Shown: positions 34,787-42,229 of the stretch, piece after piece
Numbering within the stretch: position 1 is the first letter of the stretch
Layout: every line of letters begins with the position of its first letter
DNA from: UBA4582 sp964228885
GTDB lineage: Bacteria; Pseudomonadota; Gammaproteobacteria; Pseudomonadales; Azotimanducaceae
Assembly: GCA_964228885.1 (NCBI GenBank)
Contig: CAXRCG010000015.1
Coordinates: 5,458 to 69,457 of the forward strand
Length of the DNA: 64,000 nucleotides
Direction of reading: 5' to 3'
Translations under genes and position numbers: made by a program
The notes under the pieces: generated by a model
Database searches by the model: none
Seen by the model: the letters and a program-made list of their open reading frames with translations, nothing else
Told to the model about the DNA's origin: nothing

Positions 34787-35617
34787 ATGACAGTTGTAGG
34801 TTTGCTTAACCCCGGCGCGATGGGCGCTTCAATAGGAGCTGCAGCGTTAACCAACGTAGATGAAGTGTTATGGACCTCGGAGGGAAGAAGTGATGCGACG
34901 CGCATAAGGGCTGAAAAGGCAGGTTTAACTGATGCGAGTTCGTTTGCCGGACTGGTCAATGACAGCGAGCTTATTTTAAGTGTTTGCCCCCCCGCTAGTG
35001 CTTTGTCGTTGGCGAGTCAGGTATTTTCTCATGGATTTAAAGGCACTTATGTTGACTGTAATGCTATTGCTCCGGAACAAACCAGGGCGATCGCGGAGCT
35101 TGCTAGTCACAAAGGGGCGAGGCTTGTTGATGGGGGTATTATCGGTGGCCCGGCGTGGCGAGCGACAGCCGGTACCAGATTGTGGCTCTCAGGCCCCGAC
35201 ATCAGCGAGGTGGCAGCATTGTTCGAACGTTCTCCCTTGCTCATCGGTGTTGCGGGCTGTGACATTGGTGCAGCCTCTGCGCTGAAGATGTGTTTTGCCG
35301 CTTTTACGAAAGGATCGACAGCGTTACTAGCCGCTGTGCTCGCTGTCGCAGATAAGGAGGGTGTAGGAGATGTGCTGGCTGAGCAGTGGGGAGAAGCGTT
35401 TACCCATAAAACCAAGCAGCAAGTCTCGACAAATTCTGCCAAGGCCTGGCGCTTTGCGGGTGAAATGGAACAGATAGCTGCGACCTTTGACAGTGCTGGA
35501 TTGCCCGGCGGGTTTCATGAAGCAGCCGCTGAAGTGTTTTACCGGCTTTCCGATTTCAAGGATTGGCAATCGGAACCTGCATTTGAAGACCTGTTGCAGG
35601 CGCTGCAATTAAAATGA
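34787..35617 (+). CDS. NAD(P)-binding 3-hydroxyisobutyrate dehydrogenase-like oxidoreductase (DUF1932)
   Basis: A 276-residue 6-phosphogluconate dehydrogenase-like protein. The N-terminal Rossmann loop is GLLNPGAMGASIG; the middle has DCNAIAPEQTRAIAE and DGGIIGGPAWR, and the C-terminal half is the DUF1932 helical domain (ALKMCFAAFTKGSTALLAAVL). A GGAG box precedes the ATG. It is expected to oxidise a beta-hydroxy acid. The 3' end overlaps the convergent NUDIX gene by 9 bp. Confidence 0.85.
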   Translation: MTVVGLLNPGAMGASIGAAALTNVDEVLWTSEGRSDATRIRAEKAGLTDASSFAGLVNDSELILSVCPPASALSLASQVFSHGFKGTYVDCNAIAPEQTRAIAELASHKGARLVDGGIIGGPAWRATAGTRLWLSGPDISEVAALFERSPLLIGVAGCDIGAASALKMCFAAFTKGSTALLAAVLAVADKEGVGDVLAEQWGEAFTHKTKQQVSTNSAKAWRFAGEMEQIAATFDSAGLPGGFHEAAAEVFYRLSDFKDWQSEPAFEDLLQALQLK

Positions 35618-36217
35618 CAAGCCAAACAACTGCCAGTCACCCGCTTTGCTGCGCTCATCGATAGCGCCAATCGAGAGCCCTGTTCCCGGCTCGTTCTGCA
35701 GGGCTTGCTGAATGCCCCATTTCGAGAGTCCCTGAACCCCTTCAATGTGTTCCATTTCTTCTAGAGAGTAGAAACCTGCATCGCTGATTTCGTCACCATC
35801 GAAAGCGGGTTCTCCAGACTCGTAGTTAAGACGAAAAATCACGTAAATATTGGTTGCCGGGCCGCCTCGGCCCCCCCCTAAAGAATGACGAAAGGCGAGC
35901 ACGTCATGTACGCTGGCGATCACGTTTGACTCCTCGTGTACCTCCCGCTCGACGGCAGTCGACAGTAGCTCGTCGTGCTCGGCATAGCCGCCGGGGATTT
36001 GCCACATACCAGCAAAAGGGTTATGTCCTCGCTGGACTAGCAGCGCTTTGGTGACACCATCGATTTCACGGGTGACGACACCGGCGCAGCCGATGGAGAA
36101 CTCTCCGAAGTGAATAAACCCGCAACCAACGGCGACACATGCCAGACGTTCACGTTCGCCATCGTGTCGAGTAGAGATAGGGTCGCCGCATTTTGGGCAG
36201 AAATTGAGTGGGGACAT
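35609..36217 (-). CDS. NUDIX hydrolase with N-terminal zinc ribbon
   Basis: A 202-residue protein with an N-terminal zinc ribbon (CPKCGDPI at residues 7-14 and a later CxxxxC-like pair) followed by a NUDIX domain, the layout of NudC-like or ADP-ribose pyrophosphatase-like proteins. The NUDIX box runs GGYAEHDELLSTAVEREVHEE, here GGYAEHDE plus REVHEE; the final conserved glycine is replaced (EESNV). ATG 36217 has GGAAG upstream, whereas a TTG start 27 codons earlier is less likely. An eight-guanine run (35871-35878, read as C on the plus strand) lies within the gene. Confidence 0.85.
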   Translation of the reverse strand: MSPLNFCPKCGDPISTRHDGERERLACVAVGCGFIHFGEFSIGCAGVVTREIDGVTKALLVQRGHNPFAGMWQIPGGYAEHDELLSTAVEREVHEESNVIASVHDVLAFRHSLGGGRGGPATNIYVIFRLNYESGEPAFDGDEISDAGFYSLEEMEHIEGVQGLSKWGIQQALQNEPGTGLSIGAIDERSKAGDWQLFGLSF

Positions 36218-36382
36218 GTTCTTCCGGGGCGCGTTTAGTTTGAGTGCGCTCGCTACAAAATTGAAAGGCACTATAAATCCTCCGCACTGCCAGTTCAATT
36301 CCCGATCAGGTGGCTAAATCTCACACTCATTGCAAATGTCTGCAGGTTGCATCTGCAAGTGATCTCATTGAGTATTGTCGTT

Positions 36383-36547
36383 ATGTACGAAGAACTGGAA
36401 AAGAGAATAGAAGAGCAGGAAGTTTGGACTTTCCGGGAGTGTCTGGGTTTGGCTGTAGACTTTGGATTAAAAACCAGAATGGTGATTGCGCAGGTGCTGA
36501 TGCAAGGAAAAGCCTACGTTGATCACGAAAACGATGAGCAATGCTGA
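36383..36547 (+). CDS. Small hypothetical protein (54 aa)
   Basis: A short open frame with a charged N-terminus (MYEELEKRIEEQEVW) and a mixed helical body (LGLAVDFGLKTRMVIAQ). Ribosome binding is weak. Residue composition looks protein-like and the frame occupies most of a 512-bp gap that is otherwise empty, but no homologue is recognised. It may be a real small protein or a chance frame. Confidence 0.4.
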   Translation: MYEELEKRIEEQEVWTFRECLGLAVDFGLKTRMVIAQVLMQGKAYVDHENDEQC

Positions 36548-36688
36548 CCTGCCAGTTCCAGCGGGTATGGCGCATTAAAATCATTTCCCGACCGATGCGC
36601 GCCTAGACCACCAAGCATTCCAACGCGATAAGACCCGCGATAAGCTGACTCGGGAGAAGAGCTCTGATTTTTCCCAACATATCGATGA

Positions 36689-36707
36689 TAGCGACAGCTT
36701 GTCGCTA
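36689..36707. terminator. Hairpin downstream of the AlkC-like gene
   Basis: TAGCGACA-GCT-TGTCGCTA, an 8-bp perfect stem with a 3-nt loop, 23 bp past the AlkC-like stop. On the minus strand the T-rich side (CTTT) precedes rather than follows the stem, so Rho-independent termination is doubtful. Confidence 0.35.
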
Positions 36708-36729
36708 AAGCACCTTTCGCCCAAGATAG

Positions 36730-37863
36730 CTATTCCAGCACGAAGGACCTTTTACCCCGGGCAACACCGTTCACGACGACCTCTACATGGTGTTTACCAC
36801 GATACATGGTTCGGGTGGTGATAGGGCGAAATGAAATTTTTTTACTAACCTGAAGCACTTCGCCTGATTGCGCTTTAACGTCTTTAACGGCAAAAACTCG
36901 AGGTGAATGACTTGCATTGGCTTTTAGGTAGTGAACTCGAAGCGCGATTTTGAGGTTTTGGTTTGCCTGCGATTTGATCTTGCAGGCGTAAATCAGGTTT
37001 TCGCCCACCTGCACTGAATCTGGTATAGCGATGGCAGTCACTTTGAATTCAGGTTTGATGGGATAACCCAGCAGGGCAAGTGCATCAGGGTGATCTTGTT
37101 TTACTAAGGTTCGTAGTGCATGCCGGGTTAACCATTGCGTATCTGAAGAGGGTTTCTTTTGCCACTTGGTCAGAGTAGCAATCACCTTAACTGGTTCAAG
37201 TTTTGATAGATCGTTTAGTGTATTGGCAACAGAGCGTATGACATATCGTGTGTTATCGTGTTTGAGTATTTCCAACACTTCAAATATCTCGTCGTTATTG
37301 ATGTTCGCGCGTTCTGCCCAAGGCAAAAATGGTCTGATACCCTCTGAAGCAAGCCTCCGGACATGGTAGTTCTTGTTCAGCGCACATTCTCTAATGAAGG
37401 ACATACTTTCATTTGGATAATGGCGCAGGAAAGGCCGAATTGGGTTTTCAGCGGTGAAACGTTTGGTGCTCTCCCCGAGAAAGGCGAGGGAGTTTTTTAG
37501 ATTCGATTCGGTGCATCCGAACTTAGCAACGTATTCCCCAGGCACGGTCCAGATAAATTGACCGAAGTCGTTGTCGGTCATTTCCGGGTCGAGAGGAGGA
37601 GGGAGCGCGTCTTCAAGTATTTTGAGCGCCTGATCAAAGCTCTCGGGCAGGTATCGCGCAAGCACGGTGACTATCCAGTCGATGCGTTGTTTGAGTTCAA
37701 GCTCTGGAAACTTGTCGAGAACCGTCTTTTCAAACTGCTTCTGATTGAATTTGGCCTTGTGTGCGTGAGCGGATTTTGCGAGCGCACCGGAGAGAACACC
37801 CACAGATCGGGCATTAAATAACTGATCCTTTAACGAAAAACTCGTTTCAGCTTTGATTGCCAT
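36730..37863 (-). CDS. alkC: AlkC-type DNA alkylation repair glycosylase
   Basis: A 377-residue HEAT-repeat DNA glycosylase that removes 3-methyladenine-type lesions. The N-terminal FSLKDQLFNARSVGVLSGAL, LELKQRIDWIVTVLARYLP and the run of alpha-helical repeats (YHVRRLASEGIRPFLPWAE in part: HVRRLASEGIRP) match AlkC rather than AlkD. The C-terminal 110 residues (from about 268) form an Ig-like beta domain (LKIALRVHYLKANASHSPR, FRPITTRTMYRGKHHVEV), the added domain known from the AlkC subgroup. ATG 37863 starts at the family N-terminus; an upstream ATG adds 15 residues without a ribosome binding site. Confidence 0.82.
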   Translation of the reverse strand: MAIKAETSFSLKDQLFNARSVGVLSGALAKSAHAHKAKFNQKQFEKTVLDKFPELELKQRIDWIVTVLARYLPESFDQALKILEDALPPPLDPEMTDNDFGQFIWTVPGEYVAKFGCTESNLKNSLAFLGESTKRFTAENPIRPFLRHYPNESMSFIRECALNKNYHVRRLASEGIRPFLPWAERANINNDEIFEVLEILKHDNTRYVIRSVANTLNDLSKLEPVKVIATLTKWQKKPSSDTQWLTRHALRTLVKQDHPDALALLGYPIKPEFKVTAIAIPDSVQVGENLIYACKIKSQANQNLKIALRVHYLKANASHSPRVFAVKDVKAQSGEVLQVSKKISFRPITTRTMYRGKHHVEVVVNGVARGKRSFVLE

Positions 37864-37991
37864 TGGGTGCCAATCCCATGAAATAAGAGCTGCGTAAGTG
37901 CAGTTCATTGTCAGAAAATGATCTCATAGTACCATTCATTTTTCAGATGAAGCGAAACCTTGATTGAGGGCGGTCCTAACGCGCAGGACGC

Positions 37992-38426
37992 CTACCGGTT
38001 GAGATTTATAGTAGTCTCGGTATCTGAGTTAACCTCAAACCTAGCAGCCTGCCGTTTAGGTGGGCTCAGTTTGCCTTTTGTATTGTTTGAACCCCCCCAG
38101 GGCTCTTTTGGTATACCGACAAAGTTTGTTTCCATTTTGCTATTCCCGTTGACGTCGTGCATCGCTCTGATTGAATAAGTGCCGGGAGATATATCGTGCA
38201 GTTTTACTGAAGTAGTCTTCCCTGAGGGCGTCAATATCAATGAAGCGGAGGGTGAAGCCTTGTCTTTAAATTGTTGCTCCGATGCGATCACAGCGACCAT
38301 GATGCCGCCTGTCTGCTCCACAATGCCCTCGATGGTTATCTTCAAATCTGACGCAAGCAACTGAGGAGGTAATAGTAGCGTTAGAAAAATGGTGAGGTAT
38401 AGCCATGAGGCTAAAAGTATTTCCAT
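37992..38426 (-). CDS. Exported DUF2141-family protein
   Basis: A 144-residue secreted protein: a Sec leader (LLASWLYLTIFLTLLLPPQLLAS), then a single beta-sandwich domain of DUF2141 type (KITIEGIVEQTGGIMVAVI, GTYSIRAMHDVNGNSKME, GIPKEPWGGS). ATG 38426 begins directly before the leader. Function is unknown; homologues are widespread in marine bacteria. It is 128 bp upstream of the AlkC-like gene and divergent from phoX. Confidence 0.82.
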   Translation of the reverse strand: MEILLASWLYLTIFLTLLLPPQLLASDLKITIEGIVEQTGGIMVAVIASEQQFKDKASPSASLILTPSGKTTSVKLHDISPGTYSIRAMHDVNGNSKMETNFVGIPKEPWGGSNNTKGKLSPPKRQAARFEVNSDTETTINLNR

Positions 38427-38586
38427 TTTTTTGCTCTGCTGTAGGTTGTTATTAGCGTTTAATTGAACGCAATTTATTACCAAATCATAGATGCTGAACC
38501 CGCGGTGGTAGGTGTGAAATTGTCATAGGCAGGGTAGAGTACAGCCCTGCCAATATTCACAAAGTTACTTTGCACCAAGGACCACC

Positions 38587-40317
38587 ATGAAAATTCAACG
38601 TAGAACGCTCCTTAAAGGAAGTCTAGCCGCTGCGGCGCAGTATATGGTTAGTTGTAGCCCGGCTGGCGTGCTTTCAGGAAGTAGTGAGCGCTCGCTTATT
38701 GGCTTTCGTCCCGTTCCATTCTCTATGGGTTCGGGGCCTATGCCTGTTATCTCAGAGGACTATGAGTACGAGGTGCTGGTACCCTGGGGTACATCGCTCC
38801 AGCCCTCGGGACCACAATACCAACACCCTCAGACGGAGGCTGCACAAGCGCAACAAGTGGGTATCGGACACGATGGCATGGCCTATTTTCCCATATCCAA
38901 TGACGGCAAACGCGGGCTTCTATCGCTAAACCATGAATATGGCCGCAACAGACATGTGCTTGGAAAACAGGAACCGGACACGCTCTCAGACGTGCGAACG
39001 TCTCAATATGCCCATGGCGTTACAATTGTCGAGGTGGCAGAGTACGACGGCCATTGGCAGAGGGTAGAAAGCCAGCATGCAAGGCGCGTCCACGGAAATA
39101 CCAAAACGGTATTCAGTGGGCCTGCAGCAACAAGTCCTGATCTGATGAATAAGGCAGGTAACGAATACCGCGGTACATTCTCGAATTGTTCAAATGGTCG
39201 AACACCGTGGAATACCTATCTCACTTGTGAAGAGAACTTTGACCTGTACTTTGCAGCAACCGGGGAATTCACACCGACAGTCAAACAGGCGCGTTACGGG
39301 TTAAATAAGACAGGGAAGAAATACTATTGGGAGCGGTTTGATCCACGCTTTGATCTTTCGAATTCTGACTATCGGAATGAAGCTAATCGATTTGGCTGGG
39401 TAATGGAAATTGATCCTTTTGACAAAAATCAGATACCGGTTAAACGAACAGCATTAGGGCGAATAAAACATGAGGGTGCAGGTCACGGTGTGAGCAAGGA
39501 TGGTCGCGTGGTGATTTATATGGGCGACGATGACGAGTTTGAGCATGTTTACAAGTTTGTGTCAGCGGGCAACTATGAAGAAATGCTCGCGAGGGGAGTC
39601 AGTCCATTGGATGAGGGCGTTTTATATGTGGCGCGATTCGACGAGGGTGGTACTGGCGAGTGGTTGCCACTCACTGCGGATAATCCAGCGTTGAAAAAGG
39701 ACTTTAAAGATCAGGCTGATATCCTTATTAACACACGACTGGCGGCGACGGCGCTTGGAGCGACAGATATGGATCGGCCGGAATGGGCGACCGTTGCGCC
39801 GAATGGCGATGTCTATTGTTCGCTGACTAAAAATCGTGACCGAACGGTGCCAAACGCAGCTAATCCTCAGGCGCCAAACCCAAACGGACATATTATCCGC
39901 TGGCATGATAGTGACGATTTGGTTGGCACAACATTCACTTGGGATATATTTTTGATGGCGAGCGACTACTTTGCCGATGAGAATTCTTTTGGCTGCCCTG
40001 ACACCTTATGGGCAGATCCGGATGGTCGATTGTTCATGATGACTGACGGTGATCAGCGAGATGGGCGGTGTAATCAGTTGTTGGTGGCAGATACCAAGAC
40101 GGGCGATGTTAGGCGTTTACTAACGGGTGTCACTGGGTGTGAGGTAACAGGGATTACTAGCACGCCTGATAGAAGGACCTTGTTTGTGAATATTCAACAC
40201 CCGGGTAATGGAGACCCTGAATTGACAAGCTTTCCCGCGGAATTTGACGGAAGAACGATACCTCGTGACAGTACATTGGTTGTACGACGACGAGATGGTG
40301 GAATTGTAGGGTCTTAG
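38587..40317 (+). CDS. phoX: PhoX-family alkaline phosphatase (DUF839), exported
   Basis: A 576-residue PhoX-type phosphatase, an enzyme that uses Ca2+ and Fe3+. The Tat leader is KIQRRTLLKGSLAAAAQY, with Cys23 in MVSCSP as a possible lipobox. Family segments are LSLNHEYGRN, FSNCSNGRTPWNTYLTCEEN (iron-binding Cys in TCEEN), FGWVMEIDPF, KHEGAGHG and YMGDDDEFEHVYKF. It is shorter than many family members. A TTGTCAT half-site at 38520 resembles one Pho-box half, but the second half is not convincing. Phosphate regulation is therefore only inferred. Confidence 0.87.
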   Translation: MKIQRRTLLKGSLAAAAQYMVSCSPAGVLSGSSERSLIGFRPVPFSMGSGPMPVISEDYEYEVLVPWGTSLQPSGPQYQHPQTEAAQAQQVGIGHDGMAYFPISNDGKRGLLSLNHEYGRNRHVLGKQEPDTLSDVRTSQYAHGVTIVEVAEYDGHWQRVESQHARRVHGNTKTVFSGPAATSPDLMNKAGNEYRGTFSNCSNGRTPWNTYLTCEENFDLYFAATGEFTPTVKQARYGLNKTGKKYYWERFDPRFDLSNSDYRNEANRFGWVMEIDPFDKNQIPVKRTALGRIKHEGAGHGVSKDGRVVIYMGDDDEFEHVYKFVSAGNYEEMLARGVSPLDEGVLYVARFDEGGTGEWLPLTADNPALKKDFKDQADILINTRLAATALGATDMDRPEWATVAPNGDVYCSLTKNRDRTVPNAANPQAPNPNGHIIRWHDSDDLVGTTFTWDIFLMASDYFADENSFGCPDTLWADPDGRLFMMTDGDQRDGRCNQLLVADTKTGDVRRLLTGVTGCEVTGITSTPDRRTLFVNIQHPGNGDPELTSFPAEFDGRTIPRDSTLVVRRRDGGIVGS

Positions 40318-40358
40318 CTGTTTGGAAAACGCAAGAGTCCCAATCTTTTGTTCACTTA

Positions 40359-40393
40359 TCGCTTTTGTCGTTGCCCCGTAGCGACAAAAGCGA
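40359..40393. repeat. Perfect 12-bp inverted repeat (hairpin 1)
   Basis: TCGCTTTTGTCG (40359-40370) and its exact complement CGACAAAAGCGA (40382-40393) around an 11-nt loop. It lies 42 bp past the phoX stop, between convergent genes. It could be a bidirectional terminator without a long T-run, or an mRNA-stabilising hairpin. Confidence 0.6.
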
Positions 40394-40408
40394 CAGCCCC
40401 AGTGATTT

Positions 40409-40442
40409 GATAAGGAACTGGCAAAGGTGCCAATTCCTTATC
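40409..40442. repeat. 15-bp inverted repeat with one mismatch (hairpin 2)
   Basis: GATAAGGAACTGGCA (40409-40423) and TGCCAATTCCTTATC (40428-40442) around the 4-nt loop AAGG; 14 of 15 positions pair. It ends 17 bp before the stop of the convergent hydratase gene. With hairpin 1 it forms a two-stem block between converging transcripts. Confidence 0.6.
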
Positions 40443-40459
40443 GGCGCTATCTTAAAAAA

Positions 40460-41227
40460 TTAGGTTCCGGTCCAGTTTGGTTCGCGTTTTTCGGCGAAGG
40501 CCTTTGGCCCCTCTTTGGCATCGTTTGAGCTGAACACAGTCTTTTGGAGAGGTATTTGCATTTCCCAAAGTTTGTCTTCTTCGATGCCTTGTGCCGCAGC
40601 GCGAATTAGGCTTTTCGAAGCGGCAACGGCGAGTGGTGCGTTTTGCGCAACTCTTTCCGCAAGTGCGATAGCTGCCTCCAGTGCGCCACCCTGCTCGGTG
40701 AGTTCACTTAGCAAACCGCACGCTAAGGCTTCTTCAGCGGTAATAGGCTCTCCGGTAATCGCCATTTGCATCGCTGTTGCGTATCCAACTCTTGCAGGTA
40801 GTCTGAACACGCCGCCGGCAGCCGCGAATAGCCCGACTTTTACTTCTCTGATGCCGATCTTTGCGCCCTTTGAGGCAACGAACAAATCACAGGTGAGTGC
40901 AATTTCACAGCCGCCAGCGATGGCGAAACCTTCAATGGCAGCAATGAGCGGCTTGTTACAACCACCACGAACAAATGTGCCTAGGGGGCCAATATCTTCT
41001 CCGCGAGCAAACGCTTTAAGATCCATACCCGAACAGAATCCACGACCATTGCCGGTGATAACACCCGCTGTGAGCGAATCATCCGCATCAAGTTCCTGTA
41101 CTGCGTTCAGCAGACCGTGGGATAAGGCGCCGTTAATTGCGTTCATTGCTTCAGGTCGATTTAAGGTGATAATCATCACCCTTCCGCGACGTTCGACTAA
41201 TACTGCTTCTTCAGTTGATTCTGACAT
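40460..41227 (-). CDS. Enoyl-CoA hydratase/isomerase
   Basis: A 255-residue crotonase-fold enzyme. ATG 41227 has GGAG upstream; the longer frame is not family-like. Both catalytic acids are seen: the first in AIAGGCEIALTCD, the second in REVKVGLFAAAGG. FCSGMDLKAF supplies the oxyanion hole. This is a complete hydratase active site. It is the distal gene of a leftward group but lies 156 bp from carbonic anhydrase, so it may have its own promoter. Confidence 0.92.
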   Translation of the reverse strand: MSESTEEAVLVERRGRVMIITLNRPEAMNAINGALSHGLLNAVQELDADDSLTAGVITGNGRGFCSGMDLKAFARGEDIGPLGTFVRGGCNKPLIAAIEGFAIAGGCEIALTCDLFVASKGAKIGIREVKVGLFAAAGGVFRLPARVGYATAMQMAITGEPITAEEALACGLLSELTEQGGALEAAIALAERVAQNAPLAVAASKSLIRAAAQGIEEDKLWEMQIPLQKTVFSSNDAKEGPKAFAEKREPNWTGT

Positions 41228-41382
41228 TTGCTTCTCCGTGAGCTTATTGGTTTCAGATAACACGATGATAATGCCACAGAACAAAGGCCCTGCGGAACCA
41301 GCAATCAAAGAAGGCGTTGCGAAATCGCTATAAGTTTTTCAGCCAAGGTTCCTCTTGTGGATGTGCGAATTCCACCTTTTGT

Positions 41383-42024
41383 TTAGAGGCCGATTCCGTC
41401 GGCGTCCGTCGGAACACCATCGAAGAAGTCTACTTTGCCGGTTTCAAGGCAGTATTCAGCGGAAATTATGAGTAAGTTGTCTTCTGCCGCCATCCGTTCG
41501 AGTGATTGCGAGCCGTGTCGAAGAGCATTGGATGAAATACGCGTGTTTGAGCGCACCGCCTGTTCCATGAGTTGATCTTTTGTCAAGTTGAGATTCAATA
41601 GTCCCTCGATCGCTGGGCGAATGCGGTCGACAATGGAACTCAGGCTACCGAGAGACCCAGGCTGAATATTTTTTGTCAGCGCTTCAATAGTAGCGGCGAC
41701 GGCGCCGCAGTTTGTATGGCCCATCACAATAACCAACTTGACCCCAAAGGTTTCTACTGCAAATTCAACGCTGGCGATTTGAGATGGTGCAACGATGTTG
41801 CCTGCGACCCTAATGACAAACAAGTCGCCAAAGCCCTGATCAAATACCATCTCGACCGGTACTCTGGAATCGGAACAGCCGAGAACGATGGCAATGGGTG
41901 ATTGTCCTTCTAGCAGTTGACTGCGTTCCACTGCGTTAAACGCTGGGTCATAGAGTGAGGTGCCCTCAACGTAGCGGGCGTTCCCTTCCTTCAGCACAGC
42001 AAGTGCATCAAGTGCTTTACTCAT
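41383..42024 (-). CDS. Beta-class carbonic anhydrase
   Basis: A 213-residue beta-carbonic anhydrase with zinc ligands Cys50, His103 and Cys106 (GCSDSRVP, GHTNCGA) and the Asp52-Arg54 dyad. It interconverts CO2 and bicarbonate in the cytoplasm. Such enzymes often support biotin carboxylases; the acyl-CoA carboxylase in this window is 30 kb away, so a link is only possible. The upstream gap holds an AAATCT/AGATTT dyad at 42058-42079. Confidence 0.92.
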   Translation of the reverse strand: MSKALDALAVLKEGNARYVEGTSLYDPAFNAVERSQLLEGQSPIAIVLGCSDSRVPVEMVFDQGFGDLFVIRVAGNIVAPSQIASVEFAVETFGVKLVIVMGHTNCGAVAATIEALTKNIQPGSLGSLSSIVDRIRPAIEGLLNLNLTKDQLMEQAVRSNTRISSNALRHGSQSLERMAAEDNLLIISAEYCLETGKVDFFDGVPTDADGIGL

Positions 42025-42229
42025 GTTTGCTCAAACCTAATGTCGTGTTTTTTTTACAAATCTATTATTTGTCAGATTTATATTTTCATGACGCGAAAGT
42101 GTCCTCTTGCAGATGCCACTGTTCGCCGCCATTACACATCATACACTGACAATTAGGTTTCCTGTGTAATCGATCAATGGCAAATTACGTCTAGGCGGAA
42201 AATTCTTATTTTTTAGTTTTTCACTTGCG

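Noticed and set aside
19919..36711. 13-bp identical string TTGTCGCTAAAGC at 19919 and 36699
   Set aside because: In 64 kb many 13-bp matches are expected by chance; contexts differ.
40515..41333. 272-codon rightward open frame
   Set aside because: It lies antisense over the enoyl-CoA hydratase gene and has the low-complexity Ser/Ala/Pro composition of a shadow frame.
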